The notes under the pieces are model-generated. The model was not told the origin of the DNA and did not search any database. It saw nothing but the letters and a program-made list of their open reading frames with translations. Both the position numbers and the translations under genes were made by a program. A stretch of DNA of 64,000 bases from Cycas panzhihuaensis (taxonomy: Eukaryota > Cycadophyta), in contig CM041465.1 in the NCBI GenBank assembly GCA_023213395.1, positions 26,915,741-26,979,740 on the forward strand, in the 5' to 3' direction. Shown here one piece after another: positions 33,604-45,753 of the stretch; positions within the stretch are counted from its first letter, which is position 1, and each line of letters opens with the position of its first letter.

Positions 33604-34877
33604 GAGCCTAATGCTATTGAATTTGATGTCCAGATTCTAAAATTTAGGGGGGGAGATGCTCAATAGTTGTTCAAAGTCTTGGAATCTGACAATAGAGCCT
33701 TGGTGGATACAAGATGTGACTCCCAGCCAATGTTTACACATCTATCACCATTATTTGTGAATAGCCAAGTTGACAAAGGCAAAGCCATAGTATAAGGATC
33801 ATCTTCTCCAACATCTATGGCTGGTCCATCTTCTCCAGCATCATCAACTTCCTCCATGTCAAATATTTCACATGATCCTTTTTAGGATCAAAATGAAGAC
33901 CAAGAGGCTGTGGAAATGAAAACTTCATTCCCAACTCGAGGATTTCGTCAAGCCTACCATCTACACAAGGATATACGACTAGATAAGGTAGGTAAAACTA
34001 GTACTAGAAGTGTCCATAGAGCAAGGATGCATGAATCACTTTCCATTAAGCTTGGACTAGCAAAAATTTATATTGCTCTTAATGAAAAGCCCTTAACGTA
34101 CCAAGAAGCTATAAAGTATGCATCTTGGAGAAATACCATGAACAAAGAGTACCAATCTCTTATCAAGAACGGTACATGGGAGCTTGCTGATCTACCACTT
34201 GAAAGAAAGGTAGTTCAAAATAAATGGGTATTCAAAAATAAGTATAGATCAGATGGCACCCTAGAAAAATACAAGGTGAGGTTGGTAGCAAAAGGATTCA
34301 CACAAAGGGAAGGCATCGACTACACTGAAATCTTTTCTCCTACAACTAAGTGGCCTACAATCATAACTCTTATAGCCTTGGCTGCTCAACAGGGTTGGAA
34401 AATCCACCAACTCGATGTTAAGACCGCATTTCTCAATGGGGACCTTAAAGAAGAAATTTACATAGCTCAGCCAGAAGGATACGAGATTGTTGGTCAAGAG
34501 TATAAGGTTTGCAGGCCCAAAAAGTTCTTGTACAGCCTAAAGCAAGCCCCTCATGCTTGGTTTACCAAGTTGTCTGAAATAATGAGGTAACTTGGATATG
34601 AGGTTTGTGACTATCAAGATATTGATGCAACATTATTCATCAAGCACCAAAATGATAAAGTCATTTACCTCTTAATATTTGTGGATGACATGCTAATAAT
34701 AGGGAATAGTGAACAGGTAATCAACCAGCTGAAGAAGGACCTTACTAAAACTTTTGAATTAGTTGACCTCAAGTTGATGAAATATTACTTGGGAATTGAA
34801 GTAACTTAAAAGAATGGCAAAATCTTTCTCTCCTAAGAAAAATATATTAGCGATCTTCTAACAAAGTTTCAATTGGA
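33604..34877 (+). pseudogene. Cop-1 copy 2 reverse transcriptase
   Basis: The main frame at 33910-34590 holds EAIKYASWRNTMNKEYQSL, NGTWELADLP, KNKYRSDGTLEKYKVRLVA and LDVKTAFLNGDLKEEIYIAQ, the copia RT fingers and palm. After one stop, the catalytic box FVDDM lies at 34678-34692 and KYYLGIEVT follows. Stops at 34588, 34807 and 34835 are in positions where CAA or CAG is expected. Confidence 0.9.
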
Positions 34878-35600
34878 AGGTGCTTGACCAATGGATATAC
34901 CTATGAAGCCTAATATTAAACTCTCAATTGATGGTGACATTAGGGAACCAGACACAACACTCTACAGGTAACTTGTAGGTAGTCTCATCTATACTACTAA
35001 CACAAGGCCAGATATTTCACACTCTATCGGCATTCTTGCAAGATTCATGATAAATCCTAAGTAAAATCATTGGTAAACTACAATATGAGTGTTGAGGTAC
35101 CTAAAGACAACTAGCAAATGTGGTCTATTGTATGAACCCAATGTAGAATTTAAACTTTATGCATACACAGACTCAGACTTTGCTAGAGATAAAGACACAA
35201 GAAGATCTATGTCTAGGTACGTGACATTTCTTGGAACAACGCCAATATCATGGAGATCCAGACAGCAGAAGATAGTTACAGACTCAACCACCGAAGCTAA
35301 GTATATTGATGCTTCTAAGATAAGCAAAGAGGTGATATGGCTTAAAAAATTATTGAATACATTAAATGCCACCCAAATAAGTTCTATTAGCTTACATATA
35401 AATAATCAATCTACAATCTAGATGGCTAAAAATCTTGTATTTTATGATCGTACCAAACATATAAGTATGAAAGTCCACAAGATTAGAGAACTAGTTCGTG
35501 ATGGTACAATTCAACTAGAGTACTGCCCCACAACATATAAAGTGGCCAATATATTTACCAAACCATTGAAGAGGGTGACGTTTGAACAGTTCCAAAAGTA
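34878..35600 (+). pseudogene. Cop-1 copy 2 RNase H
   Basis: Begins near LVGSLIYTTNTRPDISHSIG. The frame at 35089-35421 has VLRYLKTTSKCGLLYEP, YTDSDFARDKDTRRSMSRYV, SWRSRQQKIV, STTEAKYID and KEVIWLKKLL, all diagnostic of copia RNase H. The end reads YDRTKHISMKVHKIRELV and ANIFTKPLKRVTFEQF. One stop lies in the middle (35419-35421). Confidence 0.9.
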
Positions 35601-36053
35601 ACTAGGCCTTAGGGCCTCCATCTCTGACTAATTGAAGGAGATGACAATAGGACCATCATACTCTGTCTCATTCATAAAAACCCCTTGTGGGCACGGAAGG
35701 ACAAGAGCATGTCTCTGCTCTATCCCATTCGTGAAAACCCCTTATGGGCGCAAAAGGATAAGGGTTGTATCATTTTAGAAAATCAGAACCTGTGAAAACC
35801 CAAAAAGGCATGGGGGATGACCAAATGGTATATGGAGACTCAATAGATTTCAGTTACAAAATTCATTGTACTGATTGGCTATCTGGCTTTATTTAAAGAG
35901 ATGCTTGATCCAGGTTAGTAGATTAGAAAATTTATGGGTTTTCTTCCCCATGAAGGTTTCCCATAAAAGTGTCATAGTAGTTTGCTTTGTAAGAGGCTCA
36001 AATGAAGACCTCATAGGATAGAATAAAATAGGATGAAATAACCTTCTACCATT

Positions 36054-36063
36054 AAGGGGGAGA
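36054..36063 (+). other. Polypurine tract of Cop-1 copy 2
   Basis: AAGGGGGAGA directly before the 3' LTR; the same tract precedes the LTR at 1524. Confidence 0.88.
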
Positions 36064-36064
36064 T

Positions 36065-36362
36065 TGAAAAGGGTTAATGTCACAAGGTCATTACATTAGT
36101 TGATTATTTCTTAAAAGGATCTTAAGTGAACTTTAAATTAAATCACTTAAGTGAAATACACTTTCATGTGCATTATGTGTAATTTCATTTCACCTAACTC
36201 TAATGCTCCCTCTTTCAATATAAAAGTAAAAGCTCAATGAAGGAGGCTCATTCTTATGTCCCTATTTTGTGAGAGCTACTTTCTTTCTCTCAAGTCTCTC
36301 TTGCTCCCATGTTTGCCTTTATGTTTAGTACATGGAGATGAAGGATAGATCCACTCTTTTCA
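36065..36362 (+). repeat. 3' LTR of Cop-1 copy 2
   Basis: Starts TGAAAAGGG and ends CTTTTCA. It is followed by CTTAG (36363-36367), matching the bases before the 5' LTR. Confidence 0.96.
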
Positions 36363-36367
36363 CTTAG

Positions 36368-37718
36368 AGGGGTTGCCTCCAAGGTCTAGGCTAGAGTTGC
36401 TTCTAGTGAACATAAAAAGTGGTCCTAAATCTAAAGACCATTCAACATACAGTAAATAATAGAAGAAAAGAAATAAAACTTAGGTGTTTAGGAGCAAAAA
36501 GATCTCAACAAGACTACTTACTCTTTTATTGGGGAAGAGGTTGGTGTCAATGAGAGTTTTAAGCTTCAAAATCATCCCTTTTGGAGGAGAAATTGATGTC
36601 TTTAGAAAGAAACCAAACTCTCTCAAGTGCCTTGATAACTTGGAGTTGCTCCTTCACTATTGACTAGATTGATCCTGCTTGTTTTCTCTTGCCAAAGTGT
36701 TGTTTTGTATATGGACTACAAGTAGATGTCAAGAGAATATGAGTTTTTTGAGTGAATAGTGAAAAGTTGAGTAAAAAATTGAATGGGAGAGAGACCAAAT
36801 GAGTTTGAATTGAGGTTTTTATGTTTGGGTGAAGTTGCAGGACTGTGAGGGCCTGATCTGGGATGGTCCCAAGGTCAGATCCTGTGACAGGCTTGCATTA
36901 AATATGTTTTTAGTCATTTCTAGTTGTGTTTAAACTTATAACAGTTGCACCGCGAATTAATTTATGATTGCTCTAATATATTAGTAGCGCCACTAATATA
37001 TTAGTGATGTGTAATAATTAGAGTGGTGTAGAGAAAAAAGAGGGTAAGGTAATAGAAAAGCTGAAGAAACTAATATAAATTATTAAAAACTTGGTGGGAA
37101 TTATTAAGAAGGGAGGAGAAACTGTTGTTGGGGACTTGGAATTCCTCCCTAAGGGCATGTGGGCCCGATCTAGATCATTTTATGAATCAAGAGTTAACAG
37201 AAACATATAAGAAGCATACTAAAACGAGCCAAAACTCAATGAAATAGGGGATGTTGGGGTATAAATAAAGTCCAAACAGCTAACATCAATGAAATTTACA
37301 TGTGAACCTCATACAAAATAAGTGACAAGAGGCATCTTTTCTTTAGAAACTTCAACAATTTGTCCTTGATAGACTGAGGGGATAAATGAGGCATAATAAG
37401 AGAGGAAAAGATGTTATAAGAGGGGAAAAAAGGCAAGTTAAAATCCACCCAAACTAAGCTACTAAGGCACATGAGGGACCTATTACCAATTGGAGTTCAC
37501 CATGGGAGCTCAATAATGCCATTGGACCAGAGTCCTCATTGTCATACGCAAGGATTACACACAAGCATTAAGTAGGCAATCCAAGTAGCCAAGCAACCAT
37601 ACAATCATCATGTAATCTAATAATTAAAAAAATAAAATAAAGAGAAAGGGGAAAAGCATATACCTTATCTTACCTATGTGGCACTATCCATGTCCATTCC
37701 CAATGGCTGGGAAATAGT
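36368..37718 (-). repeat. Gyp-2 5' leader / LTR part, right of Cop-1 insertion
   Basis: Non-coding continuation of Gyp-2. It aligns loosely with 11000-12240 of Gyp-1. An AT palindrome pair around agcgcc lies at 36973-37004. It ends abruptly at about 37718. Confidence 0.55.
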
Positions 37719-38620
37719 ATTTGATGAACAGTGTTGCATCAATATCTTGGTAGTCATAAACCTCGTATCTAAGTTACCTCATTCTTTCAAACAACTTGGC
37801 AAACCAAGCATGAGGGGCTTATTTAAGGCCATACAAGGACTTTTTAAGCATGTAAACCTTATGCTCTTGATCTTTGATTTCGTATCCTTCTGGCTGAGCC
37901 ATGTAAATTTCTTCTTCAAGATCCCTATTAAGAAACACGATTTTAATATTGAGTTGGTGGACTTTTCAACCCTGTTGAGTAGCTAAGGCCACAAGAGTTC
38001 TAATTGTAGGCCACTTAGTTATAGGTGCAAAGACTTTAATGTAGTTGATGCCTTCTTGTGTAAATCCTTTAACTATGAACCTCGCCTTGTGTTTTTCAAG
38101 GGTATCATCTGACCTATATTTATTTTTGAACACCCATTTATTTTAAACTACCTTTCTGCCAAGTGGTAGATCAATGAGCTCCCATGTACCATTTTTAGTG
38201 AGAGATTGGTATTCTTCGTTCATTACATTTCTCTAAACTGTATGTTTCACATCTTTCTGGTACAAGAGGGGCTCTTCATTAAGAGTAAGATGCAATTTTA
38301 TTGGTTCAAACTCAGTATATAATGATTCATGTATCCTTGCTCTATGGGCATTTCAAGTATCAGTTTTGTCTAACTCTTCAGGTCGTATGTCCTTGTTGAG
38401 CTAGCAGGCTTCACAAGATCCTCGAATTGGGAATGAGGTCCTCATTTCCTCAACTTCTTGGTTTTTATCTTATTCATTAAAATGATCATTTTGTGAAGAG
38501 GATGTTGGCATGCCTAGGGAAGATGGTCTTTCTACCACTATTTTACTTTTTTCAACTAAAGGTGGAGAGGATGATTCTTCTATAATGGATTTGCCTTTGT
38601 CAATTTTATTATCTTCAAAA
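37719..38620 (-). pseudogene. Element D reverse transcriptase, truncated
   Basis: Reverse complement gives the same fingers/palm text as 33910-34640 of Cop-1 copy 2, ending at a DIDATLFIK-like segment. The FVDDM catalytic box is lost to the truncation. Plus-strand frame 37678-37986 is a shadow. Confidence 0.82.
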
Positions 38621-39129
38621 GATGGTATTGGATATGCACTCATCAGTTCATAGTCACAACTTATATCCTATGAGGCTCTATTATCAGCTTCTAATATTTG
38701 GAGTAATCTATATATGTCACCCTCCCTCGCCCCTCCCAAAAAAAAATTTAGAATCTGAACATCATACTTGATAACATCATTATAGCAGCGTAAGAGTATT
38801 TTGGAGTCTAGTCTAAGCAACTAATCTCCTATCTCTATAAAAATAACATCTCTGGTAACGATGATTTTTTATTATAAAGGTATAAAGAACTTATACTTTT
38901 TCTTGTCCATATGGTATCTAACAAAGATGCCTTTAAGTACCCTTGGCTGGAGTTTATTCCAATCTACATCCAGAATGTAGGCATAACATGTAGAGTCTAA
39001 AATTTTGAAGTAGTAAATAATGGGGACTTATCCTAACCAATTTTCATTACATGATTATTCTTCCTTTGATGGGCTAATAGTATTGATCCAATAAATAGTT
39101 GTCTAGATGACTTCAGCCCATAGGTAGGT

Positions 39130-39777
39130 AGGCACATTTTTGTATACCAACATAGCTCGAGCTATGTTCATGATTGTCCTATTCATATGCTTGGCAACTC
39201 TATTTTGTTATGGGGTACCTATTACTATTATTTAATTTTTGATGCCATTATCTTGAAGGTAGCTTTTAAACTCATGTGAAGTATATTCGCCACTATTATC
39301 AATTTGAAGATATTTGAGTTGATAACCTGGCTCTTTTTCAGTGGGAGCTTTGAATTCTTTGAATACACAGAAGGCTTCATCTTTCTTATGTAAAAAAACT
39401 ACCCATACCTTCCTAGTGAAATCATCAATGAAAGAAATGTAATATAACTTACACTTCAGTAAAGGAATAGACATTAGTATGCATAGATCAGAGTGTACCA
39501 ATTGTAATAGATAGCTCGATTTCCACTAACTTTTAGAAAAGGGTTGTCAATGAGATTTGAAAATGATACAAGTTTCACATTTGAAGGGCTTGGAGGAGAA
39601 CTTTAGAAGACCTAGAAGAGTATTACAAAGATCTCTAATTTTATCAATATGAACATGGCCTATGCGAGCATGCCAAAGAGATTCTAGTGACAACGTTAGG
39701 TGGGTCAAGATGGTGTTAAAATTCTTCTTCGACATAAGGGATTTGGGCACAATAGCCTTCAGAAGATAGAGAGTCAT
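39130..39777 (-). pseudogene. Element D GAG-pre-integrase and integrase
   Basis: 39777-39547 has LWHARIGHVHIDKIRDL and KPFKCETCIIFKSH, the HHCC zinc site. 39501-39232 has VHSDLCI (first Asp), FIDDFTRKVWVVFLHKKDEA and QIDNSGEYTSHEFKSYL, with the second Asp retained, unlike Cop-1 copy 2. A frame break separates them, and further decayed integrase continues to about 38900. Confidence 0.85.
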
Positions 39778-39989
39778 TCAGTCGAAAGAGTTTGCCAGTG
39801 AGATGTCCAATCAAGACTACTCGATCAGTTGGAGGGTGAATGACATGGAGAGCCTAGTCATTTATGGTTCCACTCAAATTAAATCCATGAGAGACAAGTA
39901 TGAATAAGGAGAGCAAGCTTTACTTGAGATTGGGTATGCATAAGATATCAAGAAATGTAAAATCTCTTAAGCTTGGGATTTTCATATGA

Positions 39990-41334
39990 ATGTTACTAAT
40001 TTCTTTAACAGCTTATGTGATTTGTTAGCCATATGAATAATTTCTTAAATATTTATGTTAAATATCTAATATAGACTACGATTGCACATCATATATTGAG
40101 TTGTTCATATGTCCATCATCCATTGTCCATCGATTAAAGCAACACTATTTGTAATTCCAATAAGACTTGACATTGGTGAAGGTAATTCACAAGTGATATA
40201 TTCACATCGAGCTTCAAAGTATCTCTATGGTTGGATATTGGTATTTAATGTTGAAAACCCTTAATTCTTTAAAAGTGAGCTTGAGCAAAACATGTATCAC
40301 TAAATGATTCTTCACAAGTTTTTTCAATATTATAAGCTCCATGTTTCAGTTGAAACTTGGCCAACTTATAAATAATAGTTATGTAGTATTTTGTAAAATG
40401 TCATTTATGGTTATACCTATCACATATAATAGTTTGATTGGAATTCCCTAAAGAGGTATTATTTTAGCCTGACTATCTTATTTTTTGTTGAGGTGGCCCT
40501 TGGCCTCGAGACTATTGAGGTTATGACTGAGGGTTTGGTTGACCTTGTGGATAATTTTTCATGTTTCTTCATCTTTCTCTTGCTCGATTATTTCCTCTGC
40601 TATAAGAGGGACCTTAATTCTTTGTATAGAAAGCTTTTTTTTCCACCTCAAAGGTTACATATGAAGAGAGTCAAAGGCTACAAAGTTGGTATCAAAGGTC
40701 TTGTCAAATTTTATGAACTTCTCGGTAAGTGCTTCAAAGTTGAATATCTTCAATGTTCCACTAAATTGAAGACATCTAAGTAAGTTTTTATAGTCAGGGA
40801 CATGTAGACATGATTAGATCAAGAATACCCAAATGATGCATTAGGTCTTAAAATATTTGTCAATTGTTTATTTTATTAGTTGAAGGAGATTTATTGTCTC
40901 ATGATCTTGTTCCTTCTGTATTTTTAATTTTTTCATTTTAATTTGTGCATTTTTAATTTATTCATTTTCAATTCTAAGTCTAACTTGGTATCAAATCTCT
41001 TCTTGAGAACTTCAAGGACCTTCCAAGCTATATCATGTTGCTCTTCGTCAATCAAGTTGTACAAGGAGTGATCAGTAACCAATAGAATTCCTACATGAAT
41101 CTTTTCATCATCTATCTCCCATTATAGTTTAGTTACAGCATCTGTAGGAGTTGTTGGAGTGGTTCTACCAGAAACAGGTGTTGTAACTGTTACAAGTATG
41201 ATAGGTATAGGTTGCAAGTGTGCTCTATAAAGACCTTTTTACTTTGCATTATTTTTAACTCCAATGTACTATAAATCCTAATTTTCTTTGCCTTTCAATA
41301 TACAATTGACGTTCTGCTTAAATCGAGATGGCAT
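39990..41334 (-). pseudogene. Element D gag and protease
   Basis: Start codon at 41334 (MPSRFKQNVNCILKGKEN), followed by a stop-ridden gag. The protease site near 40075-40135 reads WMMDI, a stop, TTQYMMCNRSLY where WIMDTGATxHMT would be expected, so it is destroyed. The plus-strand frame at 40493-40783 is a shadow. Confidence 0.75.
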
Positions 41335-42616
41335 AGTAATGATGAAGAAGTAGAAGAGATGATAGAAGTATGTACCACTAACACATGTGGCTAGTACACC
41401 TAGTGTAGTAGGGATACAAAAATGAATGCTATGATGAGGAGGTAAGCAATGATTAAGTATTTTTCAACAATTATGAAGAATAAGTATCAGCAATGATGCA
41501 AAAATAAGGTTTAATGTAGAGTTGTCAAGGAGTGGTAACGTATCATGCCACTAACCTCTAACTTATGTCCAAATGTAGGTGAGGTTTTGATGCCTAAGGC
41601 TTCTAGTATACGATTAGGACCTTCACCCATGATACCCACACCTACTCTTAGTGATGAAATCCAAGTTACAATGGAGCCTAGGTACTTTCAATCCTCACCC
41701 AATTCACCAGTAAGTAGGTATATACCTTCTCTAAAGAGTCAAATGATATGTGTATATTCCATGGCTATGATGGATATTAGATTGAGTTGATTTTAATCTT
41801 GTATTAAGGTTTTACTTGTCTTGGCTAATTATCAGGATAATCCCTAAGTGAGCCTATAGATATAGCTAATCTATTGCTCTACCAGTATTATGGTTAAGAC
41901 CAGACCCAGTATGAAGCTCACACCTCTCTTAGGGCCCATACTTCGACTAACCATGGTCCATTTTAACTATGATGAGTGTGTGCACAAGTCTAATGGTATA
42001 ATTCAAACATAATGGGTTCATTTTAGGAAATATGTAAATATATTTATATTTATGTTACTAAAATGAATTACTAATGTGTTGATGCTTGATGTTGCTTTTG
42101 TCTATCAATGTACGTGCACATGAACAAACATGCAAAGATGCTAAGTATAAACATTAGATTTTACTATGATTTAGGTGTTTTACTATTACAATAAGTTTTT
42201 TTCTTTTTACTTTTACTATTTAGAAAATCCCTTCTTTTTTGTTAAGAAGATGGAAAAAACAAAAAACTTAAAAATTTACTTCTAAACTTAAATTTTGACA
42301 AAAAGATAAAGTATTAAGAAAAGCAAAAGAAATTTGAATCTTCTGTCAAAAACTTCAATATGGCCATGCAACTATATGAGACAGCCAAAATGTTTCAGCT
42401 CGAAACTTCACTCTCCCAGATGATAGATCTCACTATGGTGAGTCAAAAGGTCTTCTAGCAAAACTTTTGAAAATAAGAAGAAATAGTCTAAAACTCATTA
42501 AAACTCATATAAGACTTTCCTTGGTAGAAATCTAAATTTTGAAAAAATCTCTATCTCTGGTGTATCAAATCTAATAAAACTTGATTTGTTAGATTCCTTA
42601 AAGCTAGATCTAATAA
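41335..42616 (-). other. Element D leader (left of insertion A)
   Basis: 41590-41930 matches the Cop-1 copy 2 leader at 30340-30700 in reverse complement. The leader continues beyond element A at 45754-46389. No ORF is supported; the 41545-41790 plus frame is a shadow. Confidence 0.65.
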
Positions 42617-42840
42617 TGTTGGAATATTGATAATGCACATTTGTTTCGTCCCACATGCAAGTGGGTCCTACTCTCACAATCATGACATGTATTATAAATA
42701 CACAACATTATGTAGCATATTATATCTGTTGTAAAGATGTTTTGTTAATATAATTTGAGGTACCTTAAGGGTATCGTTCGATCCTGGAGGTGTTTATTCT
42801 ATTTATGAATATTATCTTATTGCAGGTTTAATTTCCAACA
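42617..42840 (+). repeat. 5' LTR of element A (224 bp)
   Basis: TGTTGGAATATTG...TTTCCAACA. A TATA box-like attataaataca lies at about 42690-42703. It aligns with 45530-45753 and with the element B LTRs. Confidence 0.95.
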
Positions 42841-42852
42841 TGGTATCAGAGC
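42841..42852 (+). other. Primer-binding site of element A
   Basis: TGGTATCAGAGC, directly abutting the 5' LTR; initiator tRNA-Met type. Confidence 0.94.
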
Positions 42853-44339
42853 TCTCAGGTTGAGAGAGGTGTTTTTGCTCAGTATTGAAGCAGTGATTTG
42901 GGAGGTGCCATCAAGGGTTAAAAGCATATTCGAGAGAATAAATGTTGAAATTTCTAAAAACGTAACAGCGAAATTAAGACGAAATGGCTTGTTCTATAAA
43001 TTTTGAGTGATTTCACTATAGATTTTAGGGTAAAAGTGTAAAAATTACAGCAAAATTAATTTCAGTCTTTTTTTTTTTTGTCGCAATATTTTTGGGATAA
43101 ATATACAACCTCAACTTCAAAGAGCCATAACTTTAGCTACAGGTATCCAAATAACCTCAAATTTTTTTTATTCTATGTATTTTTTAATTTACTTTCTAAT
43201 GGAAGTGGTTTAAGATTTATTAGAGTTTAGAGTAAAAATTTATTAGCAGTTTATCAAAAGGTACTATTATTATCCCTAGAAACCCTAATTGTAAAATTCT
43301 CAAAAGGGGCATAACTTTTGATCTAGATATCAGAATTCAATTTCGTGTAAACCATTGGAATTATATTTTAGAGACCATAATTTCCATCCATATTTTATGT
43401 ACTTTTTAGCTATATTTTTTCTAAAAATAAGTTTTTTGGGAATTTAAGGATTTCATATTAATATAGTGACGTGAATGAAGCAATGGTAATGAGGTGATAT
43501 AAGTGTTTTGCACTCTTAATTGGTGATATAGTAGTGGCATTTAGCATTGACATAGTGCTATCTTATATGTGATTTATATAAGTTGGGTAATGTTACAATA
43601 TGATGTGACTGTTTGAGGCTCTCTTGCATATGTTATGCATGGGACAGTACTATTGCAATGTCAGACGATATTAAGTCATGTTGATGTGAATGTATTTGGC
43701 ACTCTATTGGTGATTTAAGATGTATGACGGTGATTGTTTAATGCCAATTTGAGTGCTTTCTTACATGTGTTCGTATGAGAGAGCTAGTGTGATGATGACA
43801 TAGTATGGTGATGAAGTGATAGTGCATGTATTTGCATGAATGAGTTGGATGGCATATGGCAACTTAGTGCTTCTTGGAATGTGATTTACTTTAAGGAGCT
43901 TTATGGGCATGATAGGGCAAATTTAAGGATAAGAAAAATGGTGATTTGAGGCAATGAGGTACTTGTTACATGTGAGGTTACATGACAAGATTAGGCATTT
44001 GTTAAGCATGTTTAAGGCTGAGATTAGGCATGATTTGATTGACTAATAGGAAAAGAATGATGAGTTTGTTGAAGATACTTGAGCAAACTTTATTAAGTAG
44101 TGTAGCGACATGACTTGTATTTTTGGCAATTGAGTGTGGTATGGTATGTCTTGGTAATTTAATAGTGATATATGACATATATGACCATTATGAGATTTAT
44201 AAGGCATTGAGTTAGTGAAATGAGTGTTTTAGATTCTATGTGACTGTTTATGAAAAATGGATAAGCTGATGATGTGACAATGAAGTCAGTGATGTGAGAG
44301 ACATGAGACATTAGAAAGTTTGTTGAGATTGATTAATGG
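42853..44339 (+). other. Element A leader
   Basis: AT-rich, no supported ORF. The last part (about 43480-44339) is similar to 49780-50533 of element B. Confidence 0.6.
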
Positions 44340-45250
44340 GTGAATTTGTTGATTGAAAATGGGACATTGTTTGGAGGTACATTTAGAATCATGGAGGAAA
44401 ATGATGTGGTTATGTATATTCCTATAACAAATGAATATTACTTAAAGGATTCATTTCTTTTGATACCTAAGTGTAATGGAGAAAACTACTTCTTTTGGAC
44501 AATTAAAATGAGATGTTTTTTTATAGTTAGAGGTTTGTAGAATCTTGTTACTAATGGATATGACATCCCTAAGAATGAAGAAGAAAAGGAAATGCTTGAG
44601 AAGAAAGACAGAAAGGCCTTCATCATGATTCTTGCTGCATTAAACAAGGTTGATCTTCCTTCCAAATATCATTTCATTATTCCTAAAGTCCAGCGTGCAA
44701 GTATTGCTAAGGAAGTATGAGATCTTTTAAAGGAAGTATTTGAACAAACTCCTGAAGAGATACAACGAATGATTAAAAAGGCAGTTAAGGTCGGTGATGA
44801 TTATGGTACAGGTACAATGAATGAAGAAAATACCATCAACACTGATGAAACAACATATCAAGATGAAGAATGTATAAGTAATGATGAAATTTCTACTAAA
44901 TGTAAAGAAACGATGGTTGAATATATTGATGAGACTACAACTACTGATGAAGACGTTGAAAGTGATGAGTTGATAAAGGTTTATATAGATGACACCATGG
45001 TTTCAAGAGAAATTGAATATGAATTTGATGGTCCTATAGAAGATGAGTCTCAGATTGATTTTAGTTTGAATAATATTCCTTTTTTGAGTATTGATTCAAG
45101 TTCAAAGAGTATACAAGTTGATCAAGAATCCACTCCAAAGGTTGAAGAAATCACTATTGTACATAGTGATCAAGAACTTGTTTAGGATAATGATAATGAG
45201 TAAGTTATATTTGAAGGTGGTTACTTACAAGATCTACTTCAAAATTAAAT
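44340..45250 (+). pseudogene. Element A gag-like ORF, broken
   Basis: The frame aligns with the intact ORF of element B. MEENDVVMYIPITNEYYLKD, FLLIPKCNGENYFFWTIKMR, KDRKAFIMI and VFEQTPEEIQRMIKK give the copia gag layout (DUF4219 followed by UBN2). The acidic C-terminus has CKETMVEYIDETTTTDEDVE. Stops at 44538-44540 and about 44718 sit where B has Trp; others are at 45183 and about 45201. No product is expected. Confidence 0.85.
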
Positions 45251-45529
45251 TAGACCAAGCACAATAAAGAATCATGATTTACACATACTAGAGTTGTTAC
45301 AATAATATCATGACTGCATGATGGAAGATAAAAATCAAACTGAGGACATCATCATATAAAGGCATCAGTACATAATTAAAGACAAAAATCAAGATGAAGA
45401 CATCATTCTACCGCAAAGACATTACTACAAGATTAAAGACAAGAATCAAGTTGAAGACATTAGTTTTAAGACATTTCCAAGGACAAGGCGTTGTAAATAT
45501 AAATGACCCAAATGTGCATTAACGGGATG

Positions 45530-45753
45530 TGTTGGAATATTGATAATGAACATTTATTTTATTCCACATACAAGTGGCTCCCACTCTCATCATCATAACA
45601 TGTACTATAAATACACAACATTGTGTAGCATATTATATCTATTATAAGGATGTTTTATTAATATAATTTGAGGTGCCTTAAGGATACCATTCTATCCTAG
45701 AGGTGTTTGTTCTATTTGTGAATATTATCTTATTGCAAGTTTGATTTCCAATA
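45530..45753 (+). repeat. 3' LTR of element A
   Basis: 224 bp, starting TGTTGGAATATTG and ending CCAATA (expected CCAACA). The preceding purine tract is decayed (aacggga). Confidence 0.94.

Larger units (their letters stand above)
28788..36362 (+). mobile_element. Cop-1 copy 2: full-length Ty1/copia element
   Basis: A 7.6-kb complete element with a perfect CTTAG duplication (28783-28787, 36363-36367), 298/299-bp LTRs, tRNA-Met primer-binding site, 2-kb leader, gag, protease, integrase, RT and RNase H in copia order, and a purine tract. By eye the two LTRs differ at roughly 8-10% of sites, mostly transitions, so it is not young. Every coding part has stops or altered catalytic residues. It is inserted in the Gyp-2 leader. 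Confidence 0.96.
12481..37718 (-). mobile_element. Gyp-2: Tat-like Ty3/gypsy element with nested insertions
   Basis: Second member of the Gyp family, in the same orientation as Gyp-1. Minus-strand order is leader (37718-36368 and 28782-26450), gag (about 26450-24880), protease (about 20062-19700), RT, RNase H and integrase (about 18650-15950), with the antisense PMD ORF at 13224-15010. Element E is inserted in the gag 3' region and Cop-1 copy 2 in the leader, each with a clean target duplication, so both are younger than Gyp-2. The left border with Gyp-1 is approximate. The right side is cut at about 37718 by an abrupt junction with element D. Confidence 0.82.
42617..45753 (+). mobile_element. 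Element A: small non-autonomous copia-type LTR element
   Basis: 3137 bp with a perfect AATAA duplication (42612-42616, 45754-45758) and 224-bp LTRs at both ends. It contains a tRNA-Met primer-binding site, about 1.5 kb of leader, one gag-like ORF and a short repeat tail, but no protease, integrase or RT. It is related to element B throughout the LTRs, the ORF and the tail. Inserted in the leader of element D. Confidence 0.94.

Noticed and set aside
40493-40783. 96-codon plus-strand frame with a hydrophobic start
   Set aside because: Lies over the reverse-oriented gag of element D; shadow.
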